DNA of 64,000 nucleotides from Burkholderiales bacterium (GCA_028693355.1 JAQUVM010000001.1:1-64000); one strand, 5' to 3'. Shown: positions 26,827 through 36,553, counted from the first letter of the stretch. Numbers and translations are program-made. The notes: generated by a model from the sequence alone, not told the origin.

Positions 26827-29304
26827 ATGATTAATACCATAAAATTTAGTAAAGAATTTTTAACCTTATTTATACTTATCATTATGACAGGCTGTAGTGG
26901 CTCTTCTAAAAATAGTAATCCGCCTACAGAAACAGGAACTATTAGTGTAGCACAAAGCGGTACATTAATAACAAATACAAAATCTACTTACTATATACCT
27001 ATAACTTTAACATCAGATACAGCAGCTACAATTGAATCTATATATATTACAGACTTAAATGGTAATGATAACTTAATCTTTAGTTCATCAAAATCTTGTG
27101 TTAATACAACATTAACACCTACTAATCCTACATGTTATATTCCTGTAACCGTTGATGGTGCCAAAGTTAAACAAGATAGTAACTTACAAGCCAAATTGAA
27201 TATAGATTTTATTGGTGGGAATCATATATCAACACCTCTTGCAACATTAATTCAACAAGTACAATCTAATAACGGCACAGTAATTATTTCTTCTCCTAGC
27301 AAAATTATAAACAATGACGGAAATGTAAATATTATGATGACTGCATTTAATAGCAGTAGCACAGAATCTTTTAGCATAGACCCTAAAAGTATAATTCAAA
27401 ATGGAGCATCTAATTTATCTTGGAAATTTACAGTAAATTGCGATGGTGATGGTGGTAATAAAATTAACACAGGTACAAGCTGCTCAATTTATGCAACGGC
27501 TACAACTAATTCAATAAAAAAAATATTAAAGGATACTCTTGATAATAATGTAACGTTTGCAATGCAAGTAGTAAATACCACAAACAATAAAACACAAAAT
27601 ATTTCTGTTAACAGTTCAATTGTAGAAGAATTTTCAAATATTCCGTCTACTATTATTACTAGTCCAGTGTCTGGCGTGACATTAATAGGTGATAATCCAG
27701 CTGAATTTTATATAAAAAACTCTGGCAATGCCACTATAAATGAAATAACTATTAGTGGTTTGCCAAACTTAGTTACATATAATGTTACACCTATGCCTGA
27801 CAACGTATATATAATTACATTAAATAACCCAAATAAAGCACAGATACCACCGACTAGTTCTTTTACCGTAACAGGTAAAAGTGGCACATCATTATCGACC
27901 CTTAATATGACATTATCTGGGCAATCTATGTTCGTAAACCCATTAAATATTGATTACGGCAATATAAATATAAATGATTCTACCTCTAATACTATTACGA
28001 TTGAAAATAATGGTAGTAGTCCATTAACAAACCTTCAACAGAATCTTGTTGGAGCAGGATATGCCATTGAATCAGTTGGCTCTAGTTGTGGAGTAAGCCT
28101 AAATCCGTTTACATCTTGTAATATTGTTATAAAATTTGCTCCAACAACTTCGGCACTTTATACAGGTACGCTTACTGTAACAGCAGATAGTCAAATTAAT
28201 GCAATAGTAGATTTAACTGGAGCAGTTACTATGAATGCATGGTCTACTAATATTATGGCTGACGCGGCAAACTATGGATTTACTACTGGTAATCTTAGTG
28301 AGTCTGTATTTGCAGTTTCAGCATTTGCTAATATAGATAATCAACTATATTTTGGTACTGCTAGAATAAGTGCTTTAAGAGACACAGGGCAAACATGGGC
28401 ATATAATCCAGATGCAGTGAGCAATAAATTTATTGAAAAAGCTTATGGTCCAGATATCTTTGCATCTTATTGTGTAAATGGTCAGATTTCTTGCAGTTCT
28501 CCAAGCGCAATCTTTAGTAAATCTGCGACCGAAGCACTCTATATTGGCACATGGGCAGGAAGATTATGGAAATGTACTAATGATATGACAAATAATTGTG
28601 TGAATATTACACCATATGTATCTGACTCTCCACCAAAACCATGGTTTAGTATTACTAGCATAGTAAATATTGGTAATACAATATATGCGTCAGCTACAGA
28701 TTTTGAGGCTATTAATCCAGATGGTTACGTTCTTAAATATAATATAACATCTGATCCAACAACAAAAACAGAGTCATTTTCTGTTGGTGGTCCTGTAGGT
28801 GATATGGTTGTGGCAAACGACACTGTATATACGCCAATAATGAAATCAGGAGCAGGAGCAACATCTACAATTGCTCGCATAAAAGATGATGCTGTAATTT
28901 CACCAATTCAGGCTCAACTTGAAGAGTCTAATGATTTCTTTAGGACATTAGTAGTTGATAACGGTATTATGTATGGCGCAACTAATAGTGGTTATATATA
29001 TTCTTCATCAGTAATTAATATGTCTAATACTAGCTGGAATAAAATAAGCATAACCAAACTTCCTGGTAGCTTAACTGGAGAAATTCCAGATGTAATTACC
29101 GTATACAAGGGCACAATATATATTGGTACTCATTTTGAAGAATCTCCAGAATATGGTAATTTATATATGTTAAACTCAAGCGGTGAATATAAGGTTCCAA
29201 GTGGTTACACAGCCTATAATCACGCTGTAACAGCCTTAATATCAGTTAAAAATAATTTATATGTTGGTCTTAAAAAAGGAGGTATTTGGACAACTCATAA
29301 CTAA
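26827..29304 (+). CDS. Large lipoprotein with HYDIN/ASPM-type Ig domain and propeller-like C-terminus
   Basis: The 825-residue protein starts with a lipoprotein signal (LIIMTGC). Residues 30 to about 330 are repeated beta-rich domains with Cys pairs, loosely like the modules of the lipoproteins at 20504 and 21954. Around residues 370-470 lies an ASPM/SPD-2/Hydin-like domain (NPLNIDYGNININDSTSN, then SCGVSLNPFTSCNIVIKFAP). The C-terminal part (about residues 480-825) has strands such as LYFGTARISAL, ALYIGTWAGRLWKC, GTIYIGTHFE and NNLYVGLKKGGIW, which suggest a propeller. Probably anchored in the outer membrane. It is separate from the previous cluster and is followed by a long inverted repeat. 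Confidence 0.75.
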   Translation: MINTIKFSKEFLTLFILIIMTGCSGSSKNSNPPTETGTISVAQSGTLITNTKSTYYIPITLTSDTAATIESIYITDLNGNDNLIFSSSKSCVNTTLTPTNPTCYIPVTVDGAKVKQDSNLQAKLNIDFIGGNHISTPLATLIQQVQSNNGTVIISSPSKIINNDGNVNIMMTAFNSSSTESFSIDPKSIIQNGASNLSWKFTVNCDGDGGNKINTGTSCSIYATATTNSIKKILKDTLDNNVTFAMQVVNTTNNKTQNISVNSSIVEEFSNIPSTIITSPVSGVTLIGDNPAEFYIKNSGNATINEITISGLPNLVTYNVTPMPDNVYIITLNNPNKAQIPPTSSFTVTGKSGTSLSTLNMTLSGQSMFVNPLNIDYGNININDSTSNTITIENNGSSPLTNLQQNLVGAGYAIESVGSSCGVSLNPFTSCNIVIKFAPTTSALYTGTLTVTADSQINAIVDLTGAVTMNAWSTNIMADAANYGFTTGNLSESVFAVSAFANIDNQLYFGTARISALRDTGQTWAYNPDAVSNKFIEKAYGPDIFASYCVNGQISCSSPSAIFSKSATEALYIGTWAGRLWKCTNDMTNNCVNITPYVSDSPPKPWFSITSIVNIGNTIYASATDFEAINPDGYVLKYNITSDPTTKTESFSVGGPVGDMVVANDTVYTPIMKSGAGATSTIARIKDDAVISPIQAQLEESNDFFRTLVVDNGIMYGATNSGYIYSSSVINMSNTSWNKISITKLPGSLTGEIPDVITVYKGTIYIGTHFEESPEYGNLYMLNSSGEYKVPSGYTAYNHAVTALISVKNNLYVGLKKGGIWTTHN

Positions 29305-29341
29305 GAAATACTTTAGAGTTTTTCCAAAGCACATCCATACT

Positions 29342-29405
29342 CTAAATTGACTTAAAGATAATCATGCAATATATACAAAATATTTCTATTTTTAAGTCAA
29401 TTTAG
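29342..29405. terminator. Long-loop inverted repeat between convergent genes
   Basis: CTAAATTGACTTAAA (29342-29356) and its perfect complement (29391-29405) form a 15-bp stem with a 34-bp loop. It lies between the converging large lipoprotein gene and gabD, so termination is the likely role, although no strong T-tract follows. Confidence 0.6.
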
Positions 29406-29430
29406 TGGTTGATATAGATAAACCTAAAAG

Positions 29431-30891
29431 TTATATCTGAGTACAAATGTATTTTTCAACTAAATACTCATTTATACCTGTTTTACCACCTTCACGTCCC
29501 AGACCAGACATTTTAATTCCACCAAAAGGAACATTTTCAGCAGAAATGCTACCAGTATTAACCCCTACCATACCAAACTCTAAATCTTCACTAACTCTAT
29601 AGATGCGTGCATTACTCTGTGTAAAAATATAACTTGCTAAACCATACTCTGTATTATTTGCCATAGCTACAGCCTCTTCATCTGTAGTAAAAGTATATAT
29701 AGGCAAAACTGGAGCAAATATTTCTTCTTTAAATAAACGATTTTTAGTGTTTGGGCAATCAATAATTGTAGGTTCAAAGAATCTTTTACCAATATTAGCT
29801 GCAACCTTACCGCCACAAATTAAATTTGCACCATGATCAATCGCATCGGCTACTAAACTATTTACATGCATCACTGCATCATCATTAATCAATGGGCCTA
29901 AACTCACATGAGAATCACGCCCATCTCCTAGCTGTAACTGACTAACCTTATCTAATAATTTATCTATTAGAATATTCTTTATTTTTTTATGTACCAAAAT
30001 CCGATTAGCGCATACACAAGTCTGTCCACTGTTTCTAAATTTGCTGGCTATGATTCCGTCTATAGCTAGATCTAAATTGGCATCATCAAAAACAATTAAT
30101 GGAGCATTTCCACCCAATTCAAGCGATAATTTTTTCATAGTATTTGCTGAGTTTTGGTATAACCATACACCAACTTCAGTTGAGCCAGTAAAGGTTAATT
30201 TACGAATATCTTGATTATGGCATAAGAACTCACCAATTTTACCGCTATGACCATGAATAATATTGAAGCAAGCAGCAGGTATGCCCGCTTCAAGAGCTAA
30301 AACTCCCAAAGCATTTGCCGATAACGGAGTCATGCTTGCTGGCTTTGCTATCATAGTACAGCCTGCGGCTAATGCTGGTGCTAACTTTCTTCCAAGCATA
30401 GCACTTGGAAAATTCCACGGTGTTATCGCTGCGCATACGCCTATTGCTTGCTTAATTACAGAGGATCTTTGATTTATATTATTAGCAGGAATTACATCAC
30501 CATAGGCACGTCTAGCCTCTTCACTAAACCACTCAAAAAAGGATGCACTGTATAAAACTTCGTTTTTAGCCTCAGATAATGGCTTACCTTGCTCGATAGT
30601 TAAAATTAGGGCTAAATCATCAATATTTTCTATAATTAACTCATATAATTTACGAATCAACCGACTTCTTTCAAGTGCAGATTTTTTAGACCAAATAAGA
30701 AAAGCATCTTTACTGCTTTTAACTGAATTATCTAAATCTTCATTTGTTGCTATTGCTATATTAGCTAATAACTCATCATTTACAGGATTAATTACTCTAA
30801 ATGTATCTGGATTATTTATCCATACCCCATCAATTAATAATCCTGTTTGAATTAAATCTGATCTCTTTAAATATTTGGCCCAATTAAACAT
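29431..30891 (-). CDS. gabD: Succinate-semialdehyde dehydrogenase [NAD(P)+]
   Basis: GabD oxidises succinate semialdehyde to succinate, the last step of GABA breakdown. The enzyme has the aldehyde dehydrogenase signatures TPWNFPSAMLGRKLAPALAA (cofactor site), the general-base Glu in LELGGNAPLIVF, and the catalytic Cys in FRNSGQTCVCANR, where the second Cys is typical of SSADH. The end GGIKMSGLGREGGKTGINEY is typical. The length is 486 residues. No GABA aminotransferase is adjacent. Repeat copy D lies just upstream, between it and yraN. Other semialdehyde dehydrogenases are possible, but GabD fits best. Confidence 0.9.
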   Translation of the reverse strand: MFNWAKYLKRSDLIQTGLLIDGVWINNPDTFRVINPVNDELLANIAIATNEDLDNSVKSSKDAFLIWSKKSALERSRLIRKLYELIIENIDDLALILTIEQGKPLSEAKNEVLYSASFFEWFSEEARRAYGDVIPANNINQRSSVIKQAIGVCAAITPWNFPSAMLGRKLAPALAAGCTMIAKPASMTPLSANALGVLALEAGIPAACFNIIHGHSGKIGEFLCHNQDIRKLTFTGSTEVGVWLYQNSANTMKKLSLELGGNAPLIVFDDANLDLAIDGIIASKFRNSGQTCVCANRILVHKKIKNILIDKLLDKVSQLQLGDGRDSHVSLGPLINDDAVMHVNSLVADAIDHGANLICGGKVAANIGKRFFEPTIIDCPNTKNRLFKEEIFAPVLPIYTFTTDEEAVAMANNTEYGLASYIFTQSNARIYRVSEDLEFGMVGVNTGSISAENVPFGGIKMSGLGREGGKTGINEYLVEKYICTQI

Positions 30892-30989
30892 AATTTACTC
30901 CAATATTAATACCAACATTATTCTAGTTACAAAACTCTAGACACAATCTTTAATGTTTTTTTAAAAACCATAAACATAATATGCACACA

Positions 30990-31116
30990 TAGCTCGAAGT
31001 ATTTGGGTTTTAGACTAGGAAGAGTTCAAAAAAATATGACGAAATGTACAAATGGTACATGAGGAAATATTTTTTTGAAATTTGACAACGTATAAAGCCT
31101 AAAAACAAAGAGCTAA
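30990..31116 (+). repeat. Dispersed palindromic intergenic repeat, copy D
   Basis: It starts TAGCTCGAAGTATTTGGG, has the core ATGTACAAATGGTACAT at 31044-31060, continues GAGGAAATATTTTTTTGAA and ends AAACAAAGAGCTAAA over the yraN stop codon. It lies between yraN and gabD, both on the minus strand. Confidence 0.78.
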
Positions 31117-31460
31117 AGTATGATTATATTCTTAAGCCACTCAACATTACCCTCATCATCTAGTATTACCGCATCAAAACGACAATTAACATCTCGTCCT
31201 AATTTCATCATAAAAAACTGTGCGGTTTTAACTAATTTCATTTGTTTAGCACGTGTAATACTCTCAAGTCCAGAACCAATTCCTGCTTTACGGTTTTTTA
31301 CTTCGACAAATATATAACTATCACCATCATGCATAATTAAATCAATTTCACCAAACCGTGAATAAAAATTAGACACAATTAATCGTAATCCATTTTTTTG
31401 GAGAAAAAAAGATGCAGCTGACTCACCAGCTGCACCTTTTTGCTTAGTATTAACCATCAT
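31113..31460 (-). CDS. yraN: UPF0102 protein YraN (nuclease-fold)
   Basis: The 115-residue protein matches the UPF0102 family: KGAAGESAASFFL at the N-terminus, then RFGEIDLIMHDGDSYIFVEV with KNR following, and RFDAVILD. The Glu-Asp-Glu-x-Lys arrangement resembles Holliday-junction-resolvase-type endonucleases, but no activity is firmly established. Its ATG directly follows the stop of the BON lipoprotein gene (TAA then ATG), so the two are coupled. In Neisseria, yraN also lies close to a BON-domain lipoprotein gene, which supports the assignment of the organism. Repeat copy D overlaps its stop codon. Confidence 0.92.
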   Translation of the reverse strand: MMVNTKQKGAAGESAASFFLQKNGLRLIVSNFYSRFGEIDLIMHDGDSYIFVEVKNRKAGIGSGLESITRAKQMKLVKTAQFFMMKLGRDVNCRFDAVILDDEGNVEWLKNIIIL

Positions 31461-32003
31461 TTAATTAGTATAATCAAACAAAGTAACTACTTTTTGTACT
31501 CCACCAATTATAGATGTCATATTAGCCGCTGACTCACCTTGAGCTACAGTTACATCACCTAATAAGTACACTACGCTATTTGTAGTTTCAACTTTTATAT
31601 TTCCACTAGGCATATCTTTAGCTGCAAATAATTTTGATTTAACTGCGGTAGTCAACCCAGCATCAGAGCTCTTGATTGAAAAAGAGACCGGAAGTCTTGT
31701 TTCGGTATAGTCATAAATTTTTGTAACTCCAGGATAACCTCTAGCCACATTTAACATATACTTACGTAAATCTTCATTTAATACCTGACCTGTTAGCAAT
31801 ACTCTACCATTATAAACCAAAGCATATATATTAGAATCTGGGAAATTATCGCTATTACCTAATTTAGCTGATAAATTGCTTTGGATATTGAAGTCACTAG
31901 GACTAACATTAGTATCAGCAGGTCTGCTCGGAGTAAAAACTGAACAACCAGCAAATAATAAACTAAGACCAATAACTGGCAAATATTTAACTACACTTCG
32001 CAT
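31461..32003 (-). CDS. BON-domain lipoprotein (second of two)
   Basis: The 180-residue protein has a lipoprotein signal (LSLLFAGC) and two BON domains: residues about 45-110 with IYALVYNGRVLLTGQVLNED, and about 115-180 with VETTNSVVYLLGDVTVAQGE. It resembles DolP (YraP), an outer-membrane lipoprotein that binds anionic phospholipid and protects outer-membrane integrity. A paralogue of the same layout is encoded 20 bp upstream, so the pair arose by tandem duplication. yraN follows without a gap. Confidence 0.88.
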   Translation of the reverse strand: MRSVVKYLPVIGLSLLFAGCSVFTPSRPADTNVSPSDFNIQSNLSAKLGNSDNFPDSNIYALVYNGRVLLTGQVLNEDLRKYMLNVARGYPGVTKIYDYTETRLPVSFSIKSSDAGLTTAVKSKLFAAKDMPSGNIKVETTNSVVYLLGDVTVAQGESAANMTSIIGGVQKVVTLFDYTN

Positions 32004-32022
32004 CTAACTCTCCAAATTTTTA

Positions 32023-32592
32023 CTATTGAAATAACGGAACTACACGTTTAACATCACTAACTTGGCGAGCCGCTTCTGTCATTTTATTTGCTTGGTATTC
32101 ATCAACCATTCCAAGTAAATATACCACACCATTTGTTGTTACTACTTTTACATCATTACTATCTACATTTTTAGTAAATAATAATTTTGATTTAACTGCA
32201 GAAGTGATATACGCATCTTTACTACTTTGCGTAGCTGATTGATTTTTACCTACTTCTAAATAATTATAAACTGATTTCACACCTGGTACTTGTTTTGCCA
32301 TAGCTTCAGCTTTACTTTTTCCTTCTGCATTAGAAACTTGTCCAGATAACAGAATTCTTGCATTATAACTTGTAACTTCTATATTGCCTGGCACTGTAGC
32401 CGTTACTGCATCAGATACCTTACTACGTAAGCCTTGATCATCAAAAACACCAGATGAGCTACGAGGATCTTCAGCAACTGCAACTCCAGTTGTTGCACCA
32501 GCTGCCACGCCACCAACTACAGCCGCCGCACAACCAAACATACTAGAACTTAGTGCAATAACTGCTGTTAATTTTAATAAATTTTTATTCAT
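32023..32592 (-). CDS. BON-domain lipoprotein (first of two, DolP/YraP-like)
   Basis: The frame extends to 32664, but the ATG at 32592 has a good ribosome-binding site (TCAAGGAA) and opens a lipoprotein signal (MNKNLLKLTAVIALSSSM then FGC). The mature part starts with the glycine-rich AAAVVGGVAAGATTG and has two BON domains ending in VVTTNGVVYLLGMVDEYQA and DVKRVVPLF. This is the same architecture as Neisseria and E. coli YraP/DolP, and it is closer to them than its downstream paralogue. It begins a three-gene unit with the second BON gene and yraN, and diverges from sdaA. Confidence 0.88.
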   Translation of the reverse strand: MNKNLLKLTAVIALSSSMFGCAAAVVGGVAAGATTGVAVAEDPRSSSGVFDDQGLRSKVSDAVTATVPGNIEVTSYNARILLSGQVSNAEGKSKAEAMAKQVPGVKSVYNYLEVGKNQSATQSSKDAYITSAVKSKLLFTKNVDSNDVKVVTTNGVVYLLGMVDEYQANKMTEAARQVSDVKRVVPLFQ

Positions 32593-32750
32593 TTCCTTGA
32601 CCCTCATAAAATATTTTCTTATACGCTTGTAATTATGCCATATTTTAGTTAATTTATCTACCATACTTCTTAGAATAAATCCTTAACACTATGCATATAG
32701 CTATATATAATGAATTATGGCATAATCGGGTTAATTATAAAATAGCATAA

Positions 32751-32802
32751 ATATAGCTAACCTCAAATCAAATGAGATCATTTGAAAGTGAGTTAGCTAT
32801 AT
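32751..32802 (+). promoter_or_regulatory. Hairpin in the sdaA leader
   Basis: ATATAGCTAAC (32751-32761) pairs perfectly with GTTAGCTATAT (32792-32802), and inside it CAAATGA (32769-32775) pairs with TCATTTG (32778-32784). The sdaA ribosome-binding site (AGGAGATA, 32810-32817) lies just beyond. This could be a regulatory RNA hairpin or a palindromic operator. Confidence 0.55.
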
Positions 32803-32821
32803 ATAAATCAGGAGATACGTA

Positions 32822-34201
32822 ATGATAAGCCCATTAAATATGTTTTCTATAGGTATAGGACCTTCTAGCTCTCACACCGTTGGTCCAATGAAAGCAGGAT
32901 TAATCTTTGTTAATAGATTAGTAACCAATAATCTATTAACAAATGTTATAAGAATAGAAATAAAGCTATATGGTTCATTAGCATTAACAGGTGAAGGTCA
33001 TGGCACATTTTTGGCTGTATTAAATGGATTATCAGGTGAACATCCTAAAACAATAGACCCTGATACTATTTCATCTCGAGCAGATGAAATAAAAATAAGT
33101 AAAAAAATTAATCTAGCAAAGAAACAGATTATTGATTTTGATTATGACAAAGATTTATTAATTATAAAAGATGAATTTTTACCAGAACACGCAAATGGAA
33201 TGAGATTTACTGCATTTGATAAAGAACAACAAATTATTTATAGCGAAGAATTTTTCTCAGTAGGTGGTGGATTTATCTTAGATAAAGCACAATTTCATAA
33301 TCCATTAAATGAATCTAAAAAAAATGAAGCTATAATTCCGTACCCGTTCCAAACAGCTCATGAATTATTTAATTTATGCAATAAACATAATTTACGTATT
33401 TACGAGTTAGTATTAGCTAATGAATTGGTTGCTCGTGGGAACAACTCTGCATACGATGAAGCATTAGAGATAGCAGAAGTAATGCGCAGTTCAACTGATA
33501 GAGGTCTAAAGCATGATGGGTTTCTTCCTGGTGGATTAAATGTAAAGCGTCGTGCACCAAATTTATATCGTCAGTTAATAAAAGATAATTTAAAAGACGT
33601 TTCTGAACAAGATCAACGCTTATTGGCAATGACCTATGCAATTGCAGTTAACGAAGAAAATGCTTCTTTTAGCCGAGTAGTAACTGCACCAACTAATGGT
33701 TCGGCAGGAACAATCCCAGGCGTATTAGAATATTACTTAAATTTTTACCCTAATGTATCTAAAGACCAAATTGTTGAATTTATAATAACTGCAGGTGCAA
33801 TTGGCGTATTATATAAGTATAATGCTTCAATATCCGCAGCTGAAGTTGGATGCCAAGGAGAAATTGGCGTTGCTTGCTCTATGGCAGCTGGAGCGTTAAC
33901 AGCTGTACTTGGTGGAACTACATTACAAATTGAAAAATCTGCTGAGATTGCAATGGAACATTGTCTAGGTATGACATGTGATCCGATTGGAGGATTAGTA
34001 CAAATACCATGCATAGAAAGAAACGGCGTTGCCGCAAGTAAAGCAATTGATATAGCTAAATTATCACTACTTGAAAACGAAGCTGGTAAAGTTAGTTTGG
34101 ATGATGTAATTACAACCATGATGCAAACAGGTCGCGATATGAGTAACCGCTACAAAGAAACAGCTTTAGCTGGATTAGCTGTAAATGTAATTGCTTGTTA
34201 G
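32822..34201 (+). CDS. sdaA: L-serine ammonia-lyase (iron-sulfur type)
   Basis: The enzyme deaminates L-serine to pyruvate and ammonia using a labile [4Fe-4S] cluster. The N-terminus [18 protein letters not shown] is a family signature. The cluster cysteines are visible in [18 protein letters not shown] and in [14 protein letters not shown], followed by IPCIERN. The 459 residues match single-chain SdaA/SdaB. A strong ribosome-binding site (AGGAGATACGT) precedes the ATG, and a two-part hairpin lies in the leader. The acetyltransferase gene follows 8 bp after its stop. sdaA and sdaB cannot be told apart from the sequence alone. Confidence 0.94.
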   Translation: MISPLNMFSIGIGPSSSHTVGPMKAGLIFVNRLVTNNLLTNVIRIEIKLYGSLALTGEGHGTFLAVLNGLSGEHPKTIDPDTISSRADEIKISKKINLAKKQIIDFDYDKDLLIIKDEFLPEHANGMRFTAFDKEQQIIYSEEFFSVGGGFILDKAQFHNPLNESKKNEAIIPYPFQTAHELFNLCNKHNLRIYELVLANELVARGNNSAYDEALEIAEVMRSSTDRGLKHDGFLPGGLNVKRRAPNLYRQLIKDNLKDVSEQDQRLLAMTYAIAVNEENASFSRVVTAPTNGSAGTIPGVLEYYLNFYPNVSKDQIVEFIITAGAIGVLYKYNASISAAEVGCQGEIGVACSMAAGALTAVLGGTTLQIEKSAEIAMEHCLGMTCDPIGGLVQIPCIERNGVAASKAIDIAKLSLLENEAGKVSLDDVITTMMQTGRDMSNRYKETALAGLAVNVIAC

Positions 34202-34209
34202 GTTATAAC

Positions 34210-34839
34210 GTGATTAATATTTCTGGTAAAAATAATAAAATTATAATTATTTCAGAGTCTGGTGAAAAATCTTTGCTAAACTCTGAAATACCAAATCTAA
34301 ATCTAGAAATAAAAGGCAATAATAACTACTTAGTAATAGAATTGCCAATCAACTTCCTTGATGGAACAACTATAAAAATCTTGAATGATAATACTCATGT
34401 AGAAATTGCTTCATCTCCATATATGAAATTAATGCTTCGTTGTTCTTATGGTGATGGACAAATTTGTAAAATTCAGAAAAATACCGTAATGGTTGATGTT
34501 GCAATTTATCTTGAAGGCAAAACAGAGCTCTATATTGGTCAAGATTGTTTATTTTCATATGGCCCTATTTATATTAGACCTTGTGACGGCCATAGCATTA
34601 TAGATTTACATACAAATGATCTTTTAAATAAACCAAACGCGCCAATTACTATCGGAGATCACTGTTGGATTAGTTGCGGATGTCAGATTATTCGAGGTAC
34701 TTCGTTACCTAATAACACTATCGTTGGCGCAGGCGCAATTGTAAATAAAAAATTTACTGAGGAATATACAGTTATTGCGGGAATACCCGCAAAAATAATA
34801 AATCGTAATAGTAAAATGGGATATAAAAAACCCTTATAA
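34210..34839 (+). CDS. Hexapeptide-repeat acetyltransferase
   Basis: The 209-residue product ends in a left-handed beta-helix acyltransferase region: ITIGDHCWISCGCQIIRGTS, then LPNNTIVGAGAIVNKKF and IAGIPAKIINRN, typical of WbbJ- and NodL-like acetyltransferases. The first 120 residues are beta-rich (EIKGNNNYLVIELPINF) and could be an extra solenoid. Such enzymes often acetylate sugars of LPS or capsule. The frame reaches a TTG at 34195 inside sdaA; the GTG at 34210, with TTAGG before it, is the better start. It follows sdaA closely but is unrelated in function. The acceptor is unknown. Confidence 0.78.
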   Translation: MINISGKNNKIIIISESGEKSLLNSEIPNLNLEIKGNNNYLVIELPINFLDGTTIKILNDNTHVEIASSPYMKLMLRCSYGDGQICKIQKNTVMVDVAIYLEGKTELYIGQDCLFSYGPIYIRPCDGHSIIDLHTNDLLNKPNAPITIGDHCWISCGCQIIRGTSLPNNTIVGAGAIVNKKFTEEYTVIAGIPAKIINRNSKMGYKKPL

Positions 34840-34933
34840 TTATGAAATTTAGCGCTATTTTATAATTTATAAAATATATAAAAATGAAACTGGCATGGGA
34901 AAATTTATACGGTTAGTTTAATATCATTAGTAA

Positions 34934-34949
34934 TGTTTCACATGAAACG
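34934..34949. promoter_or_regulatory. parS: parS-like ParB site, imperfect
   Basis: TGTTTCACATGAAACG differs from the parS consensus TGTTTCACGTGAAACA at two positions. It lies between two convergent genes about 6 kb left of the predicted oriC. Confidence 0.6.
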
Positions 34950-35002
34950 TAGTTAATATATAGCAATTTTTTAAATCTCAAATACATATGCTATCTACGT
35001 TA

Positions 35003-36244
35003 TTACAGCAATTTTTGTTTAATTACAGAGAAAACTTTTTCAGAGGAACCCTGATATTTACTAATAAATTCATTACAGTTACTTTTTAATTTATTATACT
35101 CTTCTACATTGCAAGCTAAATCATTAACACATTGCTTTAATTCACTAATTTTTATTTGTCTAGCACACCCTATTTGTGTACTATTTTTAGCTACATCAGC
35201 AAAATTAAACATAGATTGTCCAAATATAACAGGTATATTCATAAAAATTGCTTCAATAGGGTTCTGCCCTCCACAATCAGTAAAACTCCCCCCTATTACA
35301 GTAAGATAGCTAATAGCGTAGTATGCAAGCATTTCACCCATACTGTCCCCAATAACTACTTTAGTGGTATTTTCTATTTGTTGATTGCTTGAGCGTTTTT
35401 GATAAGATATATTTTTAGATTTTAATAAGTTTTCTAAAACAGAAAACCTCTCTGGGTGGCGTGGAATAATTAAATAACAAACATCTAAATCTAAATCTAT
35501 ATTGTTTAAGATTAGCTCTTCTTCACCATCACGAGTCGAAGCAAAAGTAATTACTCGTCTACTCCCAAACAATTTTTTAAATAATTCAACAAGCTGAACT
35601 GTATCATTATTTACAACTAGATCAAATTTGGTATTACCTATAATACTTAAATCACCCAGATAAGATAATTTTTTGAAATTATTAGCAGTATTTTCATCCT
35701 GACACAATATACCAGAGAATTTATTTATAATAGGCATTAAAGCCCATTTAAAGCGATTATATCCTCTATAAGATCTATCAGATAACCTAGCATTAGCAAG
35801 ATATAAAGGAACTCTATAATCAGCAGCAAAATGAATTAGATTAGGCCAAATTTCAGTTTCCATTATAATACCAATTTTAGGCTTAAAAGTTTTATAAAAA
35901 CTCTTTACACAAAAACTAATATCATAAGGTACATAGTGAACAATCGCCTGAGGATAGAGTGATTTGGCTGTATCACGCCCTGTTGGCGTCATATTAGTAA
36001 TCAAAGTTTGATAATTGGGTAAATTCGTTTCAATTAGTTCAACTAGTTTTTGCATAGCTCGAGTTTCACCAACTGATACCGAATGTAACCAAATGATTGG
36101 CTTAGTACTTGGATTATGTAATTTACACCCAAATCTTTCATGCCAATTTTCTAAATATGCTGAGTTTTTCTTGCCGCGTTTTTTTAGATATAACGGTATT
36201 AATGGTGCTATAACATAAGTTAGTAAGGAATAAAATTTACGCAT
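35003..36244 (-). CDS. waaA: 3-deoxy-D-manno-octulosonic acid (KDO) transferase
   Basis: WaaA attaches KDO from CMP-KDO to lipid A precursor at the inner face of the inner membrane. The N-terminal anchor is followed by WHERFG, then WLHSVSVGETRA with the catalytic Glu, and METEIWPNLI. The C-terminal GT-B domain shows ASTRDGEEELIL, IPRHPERF and GGSFTDCGGQNPIEAI. At 413 residues it is of normal size. Its start overlaps the end of a small helical-protein gene by 8 bp. With gmhB and waaC it covers inner-core LPS assembly. Confidence 0.95.
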   Translation of the reverse strand: MRKFYSLLTYVIAPLIPLYLKKRGKKNSAYLENWHERFGCKLHNPSTKPIIWLHSVSVGETRAMQKLVELIETNLPNYQTLITNMTPTGRDTAKSLYPQAIVHYVPYDISFCVKSFYKTFKPKIGIIMETEIWPNLIHFAADYRVPLYLANARLSDRSYRGYNRFKWALMPIINKFSGILCQDENTANNFKKLSYLGDLSIIGNTKFDLVVNNDTVQLVELFKKLFGSRRVITFASTRDGEEELILNNIDLDLDVCYLIIPRHPERFSVLENLLKSKNISYQKRSSNQQIENTTKVVIGDSMGEMLAYYAISYLTVIGGSFTDCGGQNPIEAIFMNIPVIFGQSMFNFADVAKNSTQIGCARQIKISELKQCVNDLACNVEEYNKLKSNCNEFISKYQGSSEKVFSVIKQKLL

Positions 36245-36524
36245 CTTTTTTTGTTTCAGGCTTTTCTATATCATCAGATTTTGTTTTCTGCATAGATTTA
36301 TTAATCATATCTGTAGAGCTGCTCATTACATCCATAAATTTATTCATCATAGTAAATGGATTTACATCTTTTAGCATTTTTGCTGAATTTGCCATTGTCT
36401 TCATAGTTTCTAGCTGAACTTTATATTGTTCTAAATAAACTATCATATTACTAGCAAAACTAATTTGTTTATCACACTCTTCAATACATTTTTCAGGAGA
36501 TGTGAATATTTCATTATTTATCAT
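36237..36524 (-). CDS. Small helical protein, unknown (possibly phasin-like)
   Basis: The 95-residue product is almost all helix, with Met-, Lys- and Asp-rich stretches (ASNMIVYLEQYKVQLETMKT, MMNKFMDVMSSSTDMINKSM) and a charged C-terminal tail. It has no signal peptide and one Cys pair near the start. The ATG has the ribosome-binding site AGGAACACATC, and its end overlaps waaA by 8 bp, so it is a real coupled gene. The amphipathic pattern recalls phasins, which coat polyhydroxybutyrate granules, and phaB occurs in this window, but the match is weak and I do not assign a function. Confidence 0.65.
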   Translation of the reverse strand: MINNEIFTSPEKCIEECDKQISFASNMIVYLEQYKVQLETMKTMANSAKMLKDVNPFTMMNKFMDVMSSSTDMINKSMQKTKSDDIEKPETKKDA

Positions 36525-36553
36525 GATGTGTTCCTAATTATATTTGTACAAAT

